Part shown: in pieces, positions 44,128-52,201 of the stretch
Position numbering within the stretch: the first letter of the stretch is position 1
How the letters are laid out: each line of letters starts with the position of its first letter
From: an uncultured Bacteroidales bacterium
GTDB lineage: Bacteria > Bacteroidota > Bacteroidia > Bacteroidales > F082
Direction: 5' to 3'
Assembly: GCA_905236635.1 (NCBI GenBank)
Contig: CAJOCJ010000017.1
Coordinates: 1-52,922 of the forward strand
DNA length: 52,922 nucleotides
Notes under the pieces: generated by a model
Seen by the model: the letters and a program-made list of their open reading frames with translations, nothing else
Databases searched by the model: none
Told to the model about the DNA's origin: nothing
Made by a program: the position numbers and the translations under genes

Positions 44128-45372
44128 ATGAGCACCACATCCGTCATAATCACCGCCGTCATCGTCTTTCTCGTCACAGTGCTGATACCTGTGGTGTTGC
44201 TTGTCGTTGTAAGAAAGAGACTCACGCCTAAGGGCGACGTGCACATCAACATCAATGAGGAACGTGACTTGGATGTGAAGCCAGGCAACTCGTTGCTGCA
44301 GACGTTAGCCGAGGAGCAGATCTTCCTTCCGTCGGCATGCGGTGGCAAAGGCAACTGCGGCATGTGCAAATGCCAAGTGCTGGAAGGTGGAGGTTCTATC
44401 CTCCCCACCGAGAAAGGCTTTTTCAGCCGCAAGGAGCAGCTCGAACGCTGGAGGCTGGCCTGTCAGGTTAAAGTACGCGAAAACCTCAAAATAGCCATCA
44501 ATCCAGCCATTTTCGGCATAAAGAAATACGAATGCACCGTGGTGAGCAACAGAAACGTGGCCACCTTCATCAAGGAATTCGTGGTGAAGCTGCCTGAAGG
44601 CGAACATCTCGACTTCCTCTCGGGCGGTTACATCCAGATTGACGTGCCTCAGTGTGATGTCAGATATTCCGACTTCGACATCGACGATGAATACCGCAAA
44701 GACTGGGAGCAGTATCATATGTTTGACCTTGTCATGAAGAACCCCGAGCCTCAGTTCAGGGCTTATTCGATGGCGAATCACCCTGCGGAAAACGACATCG
44801 TCATGCTCAATGTGCGTATCGCCACGCCGCCGCTGGACAGAAGAAAAGGCGGCTTTATGAAAGTCAACCCCGGAGTGTGCTCGTCATACATTTATTCTCT
44901 CAAGCCCGGCGACAAAGTCACGGTGAGCGGTCCTTACGGTGAGTTCCACATAAAAGACACCGCACGCGAGATCATTTTCATCGGCGGCGGCGCGGGAATG
45001 GCTCCGATGAGGTCGCATATCCTCGACCTGTTCCTCACCAAACACACGCAACGCAAGGTGTCGTTCTGGTATGGCGGACGCTCATTACGCGAGTTGTTCT
45101 ACATCGACGATTTCAAGAAGATTGAGGCAGACAATTCTAACTTCAAGTTCAACATAGCGTTGTCATCACCATTGCCTGAAGACAATTGGAACGGCTACGT
45201 AGGCAACATCCACGAGGTGCTGCTGGAGAATTATCTCAAGAACCATAAAGAACCTGAGGAGATAGAATACTATCTCTGTGGTCCGCCCATGATGACGCAG
45301 GCCGTACTCACTATGCTCGACAATCTCGGTGTGCCGAAAGAAAATATCCTATTTGACGATTTTGGTGCTTAA
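44128..45372 (+). CDS. nqrF: Na+-NQR flavin/iron-sulfur subunit F
   Basis: A 414-residue subunit that takes electrons from NADH. One N-terminal helix (about 3-27) is followed by a 2Fe-2S domain (ACGGKGNCGMCKC, Cys71 on, and LACQV), a FAD domain (RAYSMANHP) and an NADH-binding domain (GGGAGMAPMRSHI, YLCGPPMM). All redox-binding sites look intact. It is the last gene of the rnf-C25-antiporter-C25-nqr run; a cluster of phased repeats rather than a clear terminator follows. Confidence 0.96.
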   Translation: MSTTSVIITAVIVFLVTVLIPVVLLVVVRKRLTPKGDVHININEERDLDVKPGNSLLQTLAEEQIFLPSACGGKGNCGMCKCQVLEGGGSILPTEKGFFSRKEQLERWRLACQVKVRENLKIAINPAIFGIKKYECTVVSNRNVATFIKEFVVKLPEGEHLDFLSGGYIQIDVPQCDVRYSDFDIDDEYRKDWEQYHMFDLVMKNPEPQFRAYSMANHPAENDIVMLNVRIATPPLDRRKGGFMKVNPGVCSSYIYSLKPGDKVTVSGPYGEFHIKDTAREIIFIGGGAGMAPMRSHILDLFLTKHTQRKVSFWYGGRSLRELFYIDDFKKIEADNSNFKFNIALSSPLPEDNWNGYVGNIHEVLLENYLKNHKEPEEIEYYLCGPPMMTQAVLTMLDNLGVPKENILFDDFGA

Positions 45373-45375
45373 ATT

Positions 45376-45479
45376 TCACCCCTAGGGGTAAATTTTTCAC
45401 CCCTAAAATTAACATTTTTACCCCTAATTTAGGTGTAAAAATTTTTCATTCACCCCTAAAAACGGCACCTTCACCCCTA
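45376..45479. repeat. Phased ACCCCTA direct-repeat array
   Basis: Five ACCCCTA copies start at 45378, 45399, 45420, 45452 and 45473, i.e. spacings of 21, 21, 32 and 21 bases, close to whole turns of B-DNA. The consensus is TTYACCCCTAA. One inverted TAGGGGT (45383-45389) and a degenerate TTAGGTGT follow the first and third boxes. Less exact ATCCC and ACCCC copies continue to about 45520. They precede the acyl-CoA ligase promoter, so they could be operators. Confidence 0.7.
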
Positions 45480-45546
45480 AATAGGCGTTTTTATCCCATT
45501 TTTCACCCCACTCATCCCTTAAAAAATTATGGGTTAAAAATTAAAG

Positions 45547-45554
45547 TAATTTTG
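45547..45554 (+). promoter_or_regulatory. -7 element for the acyl-CoA ligase gene
   Basis: TAATTTTG matches TAnnTTTG and lies 22 bases before the start codon at 45577. It sits just after the ACCCCTA array. Confidence 0.55.
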
Positions 45555-45576
45555 CACCGTTTTAAAAGCAATAGAG

Positions 45577-47349
45577 ATGGAAGAAAAACGCATTTTTGAC
45601 ATTTTAACGACTTATTTACAGAAACATCCTGACCAGCAGATCGCTCTCGCCAAGAAAGACAACGGCGAATGGAGAAAGTACAGCATCCAGGAATATGTCG
45701 AGACAACCAACATAATCAGCTATGCTTTGATCAAGTTGGGCATCCAGAAGGACGATAAGGTGGCTATCATCAGCAGCAACCGTCCAGAGTGGAACATCCT
45801 CGACATGGCCATCCAGCAGGTTGGAGCCGTCACGGTGCCCATCTACCCTACCATCAGCAAGGAAGACTACCGTGTCATCATCAACAACTGCGAGGCCAAG
45901 TTCGTGATGCTCGAGGGATTGTGTGTATTAAATAAGATTGAAGATATTCGCAACGACATCCCGTCGCTGCAGATGATATATACCTTCGTAAAACGCGGTG
46001 ACTACCCTATCTGGGACGACTTGCTTCAGTTAGGTCGCGAGAATCAAGACGCAGAAGAGTTGGAGCGTCGCAAGGCATCGGTGAAAGGCACCGACTGCGC
46101 GACTATCCTCTACACCTCTGGCACCACAGGTACTCCTAAAGGCGTGATGTTGTCGCATTATAATATCCTCAGCCAGATTGAGAACCTGCGTCAGACACCG
46201 TCGCCGACCTCGACACGAGCCTTGAGCTTCCTGCCAATATGCCACGCCTACGAGAGAACATTGGTATATCTGTACCAATATCTTGGAATGTCGGTATATT
46301 ACGCCGAGAGCGTCGCCACGATAGCACAGGACATGAAAGAGATACATCCTACGATGATGACATGTGTGCCACGTCTGTTGGAGAAGATATATCTCAAGGT
46401 TAAGCAGTCAGGACAGAACCAGAAAGGCCTCTCGAAGTCGATATTCTACTGGGCGATGAACCTTGCCGAGCAATACACCGTTGACGGACGCAGCTGGTTC
46501 TACAACCTCAAGCTGAAACTCGCCGACGCGTTGGTTTACAAGAAGATACGCAACAAACTCGGTGCCGACTGCTTCGACATCATAGTGTCGGGTGCCGCCA
46601 GCATACAGAAACAGATCTCAGCGTTCTTCTCAGCCATCAAGATGCCTGTTTATGAAGGCTACGGCATGACAGAATGCTCACCTGTCATCTGCACCAGTTC
46701 CAACGTGCCTCACGGCCGTGAAGCAGGATATGTAGGCCCTGCATTGCCAGGCGTCGAGGTGAAGATTGCCGACAACGGAGAGATCATCTGCCGCGGACAT
46801 AACGTGATGATGGGCTATTACAAGCAGCCAGAGCTGACCGCTGAAGTCATCGACAAGGACGGATGGTTCCATACTGGCGACCTCGGAGAGTTCAACGAAT
46901 ACGGCAGCCTGAAGATCACAGGCCGTATGAAGAACCTCTTCAAGACATCATTAGGAAAATACATCAACCCTGACATTATTGAGAATAAATTCACTGAGTC
47001 AGGATTCTTCGAAAACGTAGTGGTGCTGGGCGAAAACGAGAAATTCGCCGCCGCGCTCATCGTCCCTGACTTCTCATTCTTGAAAGACTGGTGCGCAAAA
47101 CACGGTATCAGATTCACAAAGAACGAGGAAATGCTTAATACGAAAGAGGTGAAGACCCGTTTGATGACTGAGGTTCAGAAGATCAACGGATTCTTCGGTG
47201 ATACCGAAAAAATCAAGCGTTTCAAGTTCCTAGCCGACGAATGGAGCACCGCTAACGGCATCCTCACGCCGACTCTGAAGGTGAAACGCTCGGTTATCCT
47301 GAGCAAATATCATGACATGATTGCCAGGATGTATCAAGGAGGAGATTAA
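45577..47349 (+). CDS. Long-chain fatty acid--CoA ligase (AMP-dependent synthetase)
   Basis: This 590-residue adenylate-forming enzyme has TILYTSGTTGTPKGVMLSH (phosphate-binding P-loop, about 178-196), YEGYGMTECSPV (about 360), a HTGDLGEF segment and LKITGRMKNLFKTSLGKYI near the hinge. It activates fatty acids to acyl-AMP and then acyl-CoA. The closest type is the FadD15/long-chain ligase group common in Bacteroidetes. Its C-terminal lysine region (GILTPTLKVKR) is intact. It is monocistronic, convergent with the kinase/regulator genes, and preceded by the phased ACCCCTA array. Confidence 0.92.
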   Translation: MEEKRIFDILTTYLQKHPDQQIALAKKDNGEWRKYSIQEYVETTNIISYALIKLGIQKDDKVAIISSNRPEWNILDMAIQQVGAVTVPIYPTISKEDYRVIINNCEAKFVMLEGLCVLNKIEDIRNDIPSLQMIYTFVKRGDYPIWDDLLQLGRENQDAEELERRKASVKGTDCATILYTSGTTGTPKGVMLSHYNILSQIENLRQTPSPTSTRALSFLPICHAYERTLVYLYQYLGMSVYYAESVATIAQDMKEIHPTMMTCVPRLLEKIYLKVKQSGQNQKGLSKSIFYWAMNLAEQYTVDGRSWFYNLKLKLADALVYKKIRNKLGADCFDIIVSGAASIQKQISAFFSAIKMPVYEGYGMTECSPVICTSSNVPHGREAGYVGPALPGVEVKIADNGEIICRGHNVMMGYYKQPELTAEVIDKDGWFHTGDLGEFNEYGSLKITGRMKNLFKTSLGKYINPDIIENKFTESGFFENVVVLGENEKFAAALIVPDFSFLKDWCAKHGIRFTKNEEMLNTKEVKTRLMTEVQKINGFFGDTEKIKRFKFLADEWSTANGILTPTLKVKRSVILSKYHDMIARMYQGGD

Positions 47350-47351
47350 TT

Positions 47352-47414
<63 letters not shown>

Positions 47415-47438
47415 TGAGACGGTTTGGTGACCGTCTCA
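47415..47438. terminator. Bidirectional terminator between convergent genes
   Basis: A perfect 9-base stem TGAGACGGT (47415-47423) and ACCGTCTCA (47430-47438) with a six-base loop is followed by TTTTTATTT on the plus strand. It lies just before the histidine-kinase stop at 47442 on the other strand and probably serves the acyl-CoA ligase transcript. Confidence 0.8.
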
Positions 47439-47441
47439 TTT

Positions 47442-48299
47442 TTATTTAAAGATTATTGCAAATTGTGTCATGGTGCTGTCGCTTTGGACAAGGGTCAGAT
47501 TTCCATTGTGTTTTGTCATGATTTGACGGGAGACACTGAGTCCGATGCCGGAGCCGGTTTGTTTGGTGGTGTAGAACGGCACGAAAATCTCGTCGATTTG
47601 TCTTAACGGGATTGGTTTTCCGTTGTTTGTGACGTAAATCACAGTCTGGTCGTCTTTGTTGAGTTCCGCGCTGATACGAATGGAGGTTGCATCAGCCTGG
47701 ACTGCATTTTTGATAAGGTTGTTGAACACCTGAATAATCTGGCCTTCATCGGCGTAAACCAGCAAATCATCGGTTTTTACACTGTATGTGAGGGTTGCTC
47801 CCTGCTCGGTGCATTTGGCTTTGTTAAGATGCAACACCCTATCAACCAACTCACTGACCATCACAGCTTTGCGGACTGGTTGAGCCACTTTGGTGAAGCT
47901 TCGGTACGACTCTACGAAACGAATGAGATCCTTGGATGAGGCTGAGATAGTCTCCAGACCAGCTTTCACGTCGAGGTTTTCGTCTTTGGAGAGGGCATCG
48001 CTCAGCGAGGCGATAGGCGCGACGGTGTTCATGATTTCGTGCGTCATCACACGAAACAGCTTGCTCCACGAAGCCTCCTCATTGATGGCACGACGACGCT
48101 CGAAGACACCACGGACACGGTTCAAGGTGCGATTAAACTTATTGTTTTCGCGGAAACGGAAGTTCAACACATCGTCGTCAATGGAATCGATAATATATGC
48201 GATTTTGCGGTTGTCGTGCCGCTTGACGAGCCATGCGGTGACGAGGGCACTGATGACGGCTGCTACCACGATTATCAAAATCCAAATCCAGGTGCTCAT
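47442..48299 (-). CDS. Sensor histidine kinase, short, single-helix type
   Basis: This 285-residue kinase has one N-terminal membrane helix (about 4-25), no extracytoplasmic sensor domain, a dimerisation/phosphoacceptor domain with RVMTHEIMNT (His87), and an ATP-binding domain with NNLIKNAVQA (N-box), FVPFYTTKQTGSGIGLSV (F and G boxes). The signal must come through the membrane helix or a partner protein. It overlaps the response regulator by 4 bases (ATGA) and so forms a two-component pair. A target could be the ABC permease genes next to it. Confidence 0.9.
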   Translation of the reverse strand: MSTWIWILIIVVAAVISALVTAWLVKRHDNRKIAYIIDSIDDDVLNFRFRENNKFNRTLNRVRGVFERRRAINEEASWSKLFRVMTHEIMNTVAPIASLSDALSKDENLDVKAGLETISASSKDLIRFVESYRSFTKVAQPVRKAVMVSELVDRVLHLNKAKCTEQGATLTYSVKTDDLLVYADEGQIIQVFNNLIKNAVQADATSIRISAELNKDDQTVIYVTNNGKPIPLRQIDEIFVPFYTTKQTGSGIGLSVSRQIMTKHNGNLTLVQSDSTMTQFAIIFK

Positions 48300-49639
48300 A
48301 TCCCATATTTTTTGAGGCGGTTGTACAATGTGGGACGACTGATTTTCAATGCCTTGGCCACAAGCGAGAGGTTGCCGTTGTATTTCTTCATCGCATCGCG
48401 GATAACCTGCTCCTCGGCATCTTCAAGAGATACGTTTTGCGTTGAGCCCGTCACGCCAAGTAATTCATTATCAGCAATTTGGAAGTCGGAAGGTTGTAAA
48501 GTCTCGTTATCAGACATGATTACCGCCTTCTCGATGCGTCCTTGCAACTCGCGGATGTTGCCTTTCCATTGGCAGTTTTGCAATAATTCAAGTGCGTCAT
48601 CCGAGATATTTTTCGTCTGACGGTGATATTTCTCTGCAAAGTTTTTGACAAAAAGCATTGATAATGAGGCGATTTCGTCGGTACGCTCGCGCAACGGCGG
48701 CAGATGCAGCGTCACCGTGTTGATGCGATAGTAGAGGTCTTCGCGGAAGCGGCCTTCTTTGACCATCTCGTCGAGATTCATGTTGGTGGCGCAAATCAGA
48801 CGGATGTCGACGGGAATCGACTTGGTGTCCCCTACCCTTGTGATTGTGCGGTTTTGCAGCACCCTCAGCAGTTTTGCCTGCTGGCTCAGCGGGATGTTGC
48901 CGATTTCATCGAGAAAGAGCGTGGTGCCGTTGGCTTGCTCGAACTTACCGACGTGGTCGGAATGCGCGTCGGTGAAGGCACCTTTGACGTGACCGAACAT
49001 CTCGCTTTCGAAGAGTGTCTCGGTGATTGCGCCTATGTCGACGCTGACCATTTTCTTGGCGGAACGCGTTGATAATCTGTGTATTTCATTAGCCAACACG
49101 TCTTTTCCGGTGCCGTTTTCGCCAGTGATGAGCACGGTGGCATCGGTCGGGGCGATCTTCTCGACCATGCGATGCAGCTCGACCATCTTTTCGCTGCTGC
49201 CCCATTGCATAACCTGCCTGACAGGTTCCTCATCTGCGGAAGCGATGTGACGGTGTTTCTTCGCCGCTTTCTCAAGAGTGTCAATGAGTTTGGCATTTTC
49301 CCAAGGCTTCACAATGAAGTCAAATGCGCCACGTTTCATGCCTTCGACGGCGAGCGCGATGTCGGCGTAAGCGGTGAAAAGCACCACCTCGACATCGGAA
49401 AAGCGTTTTTTAATCTCCGAAAGCCAAAACAATCCTTCGTTGCCGGTGTTGATGTCGGTGTCGAAGTTCATGTCGAGCAACAGCACGTCGGGCTTGAACG
49501 TCTGCATGGTGCTGACGAGGCTTTTCGGCGACTCTATCAGCTGGACGTCGGAGAAACGCATCGGCAGCAGTATCTTCAGCGCAGAGCGGATGCCGGCGTT
49601 GTCGTCGAGGACCAGGATGCGGGATTTGATGAGGGGCAT
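48296..49639 (-). CDS. Sigma-54-type (NtrC-family) response regulator
   Basis: This 447-residue protein has a receiver domain (about 6-120; phosphoacceptor Asp56 in LLLDMNF, Lys in IVKPWENA), an AAA+ domain (Walker A GENGTGKDV, Walker B TTLFLDEIGN), and a C-terminal Fis-type helix-turn-helix (NLSLVAKALKISRPTLYNRL). The sigma-54 contact loop reads GAFTDA instead of the usual GAFTGA. It activates sigma-54 promoters in ATP-dependent fashion. It is co-transcribed with the downstream histidine kinase; the FtsX-type permease genes lie just upstream on the same strand and may be regulated targets. Confidence 0.92.
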   Translation of the reverse strand: MPLIKSRILVLDDNAGIRSALKILLPMRFSDVQLIESPKSLVSTMQTFKPDVLLLDMNFDTDINTGNEGLFWLSEIKKRFSDVEVVLFTAYADIALAVEGMKRGAFDFIVKPWENAKLIDTLEKAAKKHRHIASADEEPVRQVMQWGSSEKMVELHRMVEKIAPTDATVLITGENGTGKDVLANEIHRLSTRSAKKMVSVDIGAITETLFESEMFGHVKGAFTDAHSDHVGKFEQANGTTLFLDEIGNIPLSQQAKLLRVLQNRTITRVGDTKSIPVDIRLICATNMNLDEMVKEGRFREDLYYRINTVTLHLPPLRERTDEIASLSMLFVKNFAEKYHRQTKNISDDALELLQNCQWKGNIRELQGRIEKAVIMSDNETLQPSDFQIADNELLGVTGSTQNVSLEDAEEQVIRDAMKKYNGNLSLVAKALKISRPTLYNRLKKYGI

Positions 49640-49657
49640 GATTAGTTAATTATCGCA

Positions 49658-49665
49658 CAAAATTA
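49658..49665 (-). promoter_or_regulatory. -7 element for the response regulator/kinase operon
   Basis: TAATTTTG on the minus strand, 18 bases upstream of the regulator ATG. A TTTG occurs at 49685-49682, slightly too close for the ideal spacing (16 instead of 19-21 bases). Confidence 0.45.
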
Positions 49666-49755
49666 CTGATAATTTTATTAACAAATGACAAGTTTTGAAT
49701 ATAATTTTTTCTTTTTTTCGAGATAACGAGATAAGGTTTTAACGAGATAACATTA

Positions 49756-52107
49756 TTAATTATTTTTCAACGATTTAACCGGATTCATTCTTGCTATTCT
49801 ATTGCTGCTCAACACGACTACTACGGTCACAATAAGCAGGACCACCACTGCGCCGATAATGAAATAATGTGGCGAGAGGGTGACTTTTTCAGCAAACTGC
49901 TCAAGCCATTTGTCAGCGACGAAATAGGTGAAGATGCAAGCCAATACTGACATTATCAGCGAGAGTCGCAGCACGTCCCAAGCGAAGATACGAAGCACGT
50001 CGGAGGCGGTGGCGCCGTTGATTTTGCGGATTGCCATCTCCTTGCTGCGTCGGTTCGACTCGTCACGGACGAAGCCAATGAGGCCGATGATCGCTATCAG
50101 CAGGGCGAAGACCGACCCGATGAGGACGGTGTTGCGCATCTTAAGGCTGCCGTCATAAGCCTTGCGCATCGACTCTTTCCACGATAATATCTCCACCTCT
50201 TTCCCGTTGAGGGCATCGGAGACAGCACTCATTAGCTTCTGCATCGAGGCTTCGTTGAGTTTCTCGTTGGTACGGAAAATCAGGATCGGCAGATACGACT
50301 CGTCGTCATCAAGGGTGCCGTAGAACAGCACGCTCGGCCTCTCATCAATATAGACGAGGTCTCCGATGCGGATGTCGCGGTACACGCCAGAGATGGTAAA
50401 ACTTCTCAGTTCCATTATTTTATCCGAGTCTTCATGACCGGTTATGTTCACAATTTTACCTACAGCGCCATCGCTCCAGTCGACGAACTCGTTCATTCGT
50501 TTCACAAAGAGTTCAGAGACAACGACTTCCGATACGTCAGAAGGCTCATGACCTTCGATAAACTCGATGCCAAGCAGGTCGAAATAGCCAGGAGTGACCT
50601 CATAACCGTCAGCCACGTTGAAAAGCTGGCGGTCGTCACCAGGAAGCATGATATTGTCGCCACCAAAGCCGATGAATGGCAGCGAGTTGCTTGCCTCCAC
50701 GCCTTCAACCTCCTGAAACTGCATAAGTGTCTGAGCTACAATCTTTTCTGTACCTTTATTGCCATTATAAAAGCTCATGTAATAAAGGTTTTCAGGCTCG
50801 TAGCCAGGGTTGGAATTGTTCATTTGGCGATATTGCATAGCAACGACGATGACCATCACGGCGATGAAGACGTTGATGAACACCTGCACGCCGAGCAGTC
50901 CGATTTTCCAGCGGCGAGAGTTCTCGGTATAGTTGCGGAACGCCACCGAGACCGGAATTCGCATGTAAAGCTGGGCAGGAACGAAGACCGAAACGAGCAA
51001 AACGAATATCAGCACCAGACTGATGACGAAGACGCTTCGAGGGATGAGTAATGTCTCGAACGGCACATCCAATAGGTTAATTATCAATCCTTTAGATGCG
51101 AAGATGATGCCAGCAGCCAACGCCAATGACAGTAGCAGATGCAGGAATGCCTCGCGAGCCAGCAGCCAGTGGATGTCGAACGAATTGGCGCCATAGCATT
51201 TGCGCACGCCTATCTCCTTCGCGCGGCGCACCATTGACGAGATAACGACGAGGATGTAGTTTAGTAGGCTGATGATTATCAGCAAGGCGGCGGTGATTGT
51301 CAGCAGAATCACCATCGAGCGCACATACGATTCGGAGGTATGAACATCGCTGAAAGGCTCGAGATAATACCACAGCACCGTGCCGTTTTTCTCAAGCTCC
51401 TCCATAGGCTGATGCGCTTCCTGCATTCTACGGATAGCCTCGCCAAGTGATTTATAATCAACGCTTTGCTGAAGTTTTACAAAGCCGAAATAACGGTCAT
51501 TGCCGAACCAGTTTTCAGTGCTCCACGAGGGGAGCGTCACCAACGAGCCCAGGATGCTGAAGTGGAACTCTCCGTTTTCGGGGAAGTCTTTGAACACGCC
51601 CTCGACGGTGAACTTGCGGTTAGGGTCGTCCTCATTGGAGATGTATTTCCCAATGCATTCCTCCACACCGCCGAGTTTCTTGGCGAAAGTCTCCGACACC
51701 ACTACGCAGAGCGGTTTGGAGAGAGCTTTTGCCGGGTCGCCAGCCAGTATCGGGCGGTCGAACACCTTGAAGAAGCAGCTGTCAGCGAGCACCATACGGC
51801 CTGAGATGACGTTGTTGTCTTCATCGACGAAACGCTCGCTGCTATAATAAAAGGTATAGCGAGTGGCCTCTTCCACGCCTGGCACTTCGGCTTTGAAGCC
51901 CGGGGCGATGGCACCGCTCGTCTGGGAGAAATCGTGTTTCTCACCTTGCTGTTCATAGTGAGTATCAATGAGATAGATACGCTCCACATCTTTGTAGAAG
52001 CTCTCGTACGAAAGCTCGAAGCACACCTTGGCGATGAGGACTATGCCTATGGCGAGGCCTATGCCAAGAGACAAAATCTTAATTAATGTATCTTTAAACC
52101 TAGTCAT
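49756..52107 (-). CDS. FtsX/MacB-type ABC transporter permease
   Basis: This 783-residue protein has an N-terminal helix (LGIGLAIGIVLIAKVCF, about 14-30), a MacB-type periplasmic domain (about 40-250), three central helices (about 265-400), a second periplasmic domain and a final FtsX block (VLIGSVFALLIAIIGLIGFV, KEMAIRKINGATASDVLRIF, and a C-terminal helix). Such permeases work with an ATPase and often an outer-membrane partner, and in Bacteroidetes occur in arrays controlled by adjacent two-component systems. No ATPase is in the window. A second copy lies upstream at the window edge. Confidence 0.88.
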   Translation of the reverse strand: MTRFKDTLIKILSLGIGLAIGIVLIAKVCFELSYESFYKDVERIYLIDTHYEQQGEKHDFSQTSGAIAPGFKAEVPGVEEATRYTFYYSSERFVDEDNNVISGRMVLADSCFFKVFDRPILAGDPAKALSKPLCVVVSETFAKKLGGVEECIGKYISNEDDPNRKFTVEGVFKDFPENGEFHFSILGSLVTLPSWSTENWFGNDRYFGFVKLQQSVDYKSLGEAIRRMQEAHQPMEELEKNGTVLWYYLEPFSDVHTSESYVRSMVILLTITAALLIIISLLNYILVVISSMVRRAKEIGVRKCYGANSFDIHWLLAREAFLHLLLSLALAAGIIFASKGLIINLLDVPFETLLIPRSVFVISLVLIFVLLVSVFVPAQLYMRIPVSVAFRNYTENSRRWKIGLLGVQVFINVFIAVMVIVVAMQYRQMNNSNPGYEPENLYYMSFYNGNKGTEKIVAQTLMQFQEVEGVEASNSLPFIGFGGDNIMLPGDDRQLFNVADGYEVTPGYFDLLGIEFIEGHEPSDVSEVVVSELFVKRMNEFVDWSDGAVGKIVNITGHEDSDKIMELRSFTISGVYRDIRIGDLVYIDERPSVLFYGTLDDDESYLPILIFRTNEKLNEASMQKLMSAVSDALNGKEVEILSWKESMRKAYDGSLKMRNTVLIGSVFALLIAIIGLIGFVRDESNRRSKEMAIRKINGATASDVLRIFAWDVLRLSLIMSVLACIFTYFVADKWLEQFAEKVTLSPHYFIIGAVVVLLIVTVVVVLSSNRIARMNPVKSLKNN

Positions 52108-52125
52108 ATATTTGAAATTTTTAAG

Positions 52126-52198
52126 ACCTTAGACTTTAGACCTTAGACCTAAGTTAGGGACGAAAAAGACTAAAGTCTAATGTCTGAGATCTAACGTC
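52126..52198. repeat. Heptamer-like repeats between the two ABC permease genes
   Basis: On the plus strand the sequence has repeated TTAGACC/TTAGACT units at about seven-base period (52128-52155), then inverted relatives (AGACTAAAGTCTAATGTCT, 52168-52186). AGACTTTAG and CTAAAGTCT allow hairpin formation. Confidence 0.65.
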
Positions 52199-52201
52199 TA
52201 T

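Noticed and set aside
45376..45520. CRISPR array
   Set aside because: The repeats are only about 10-12 bases, spacers are short (about 10-20 bases) and there are no cas genes.
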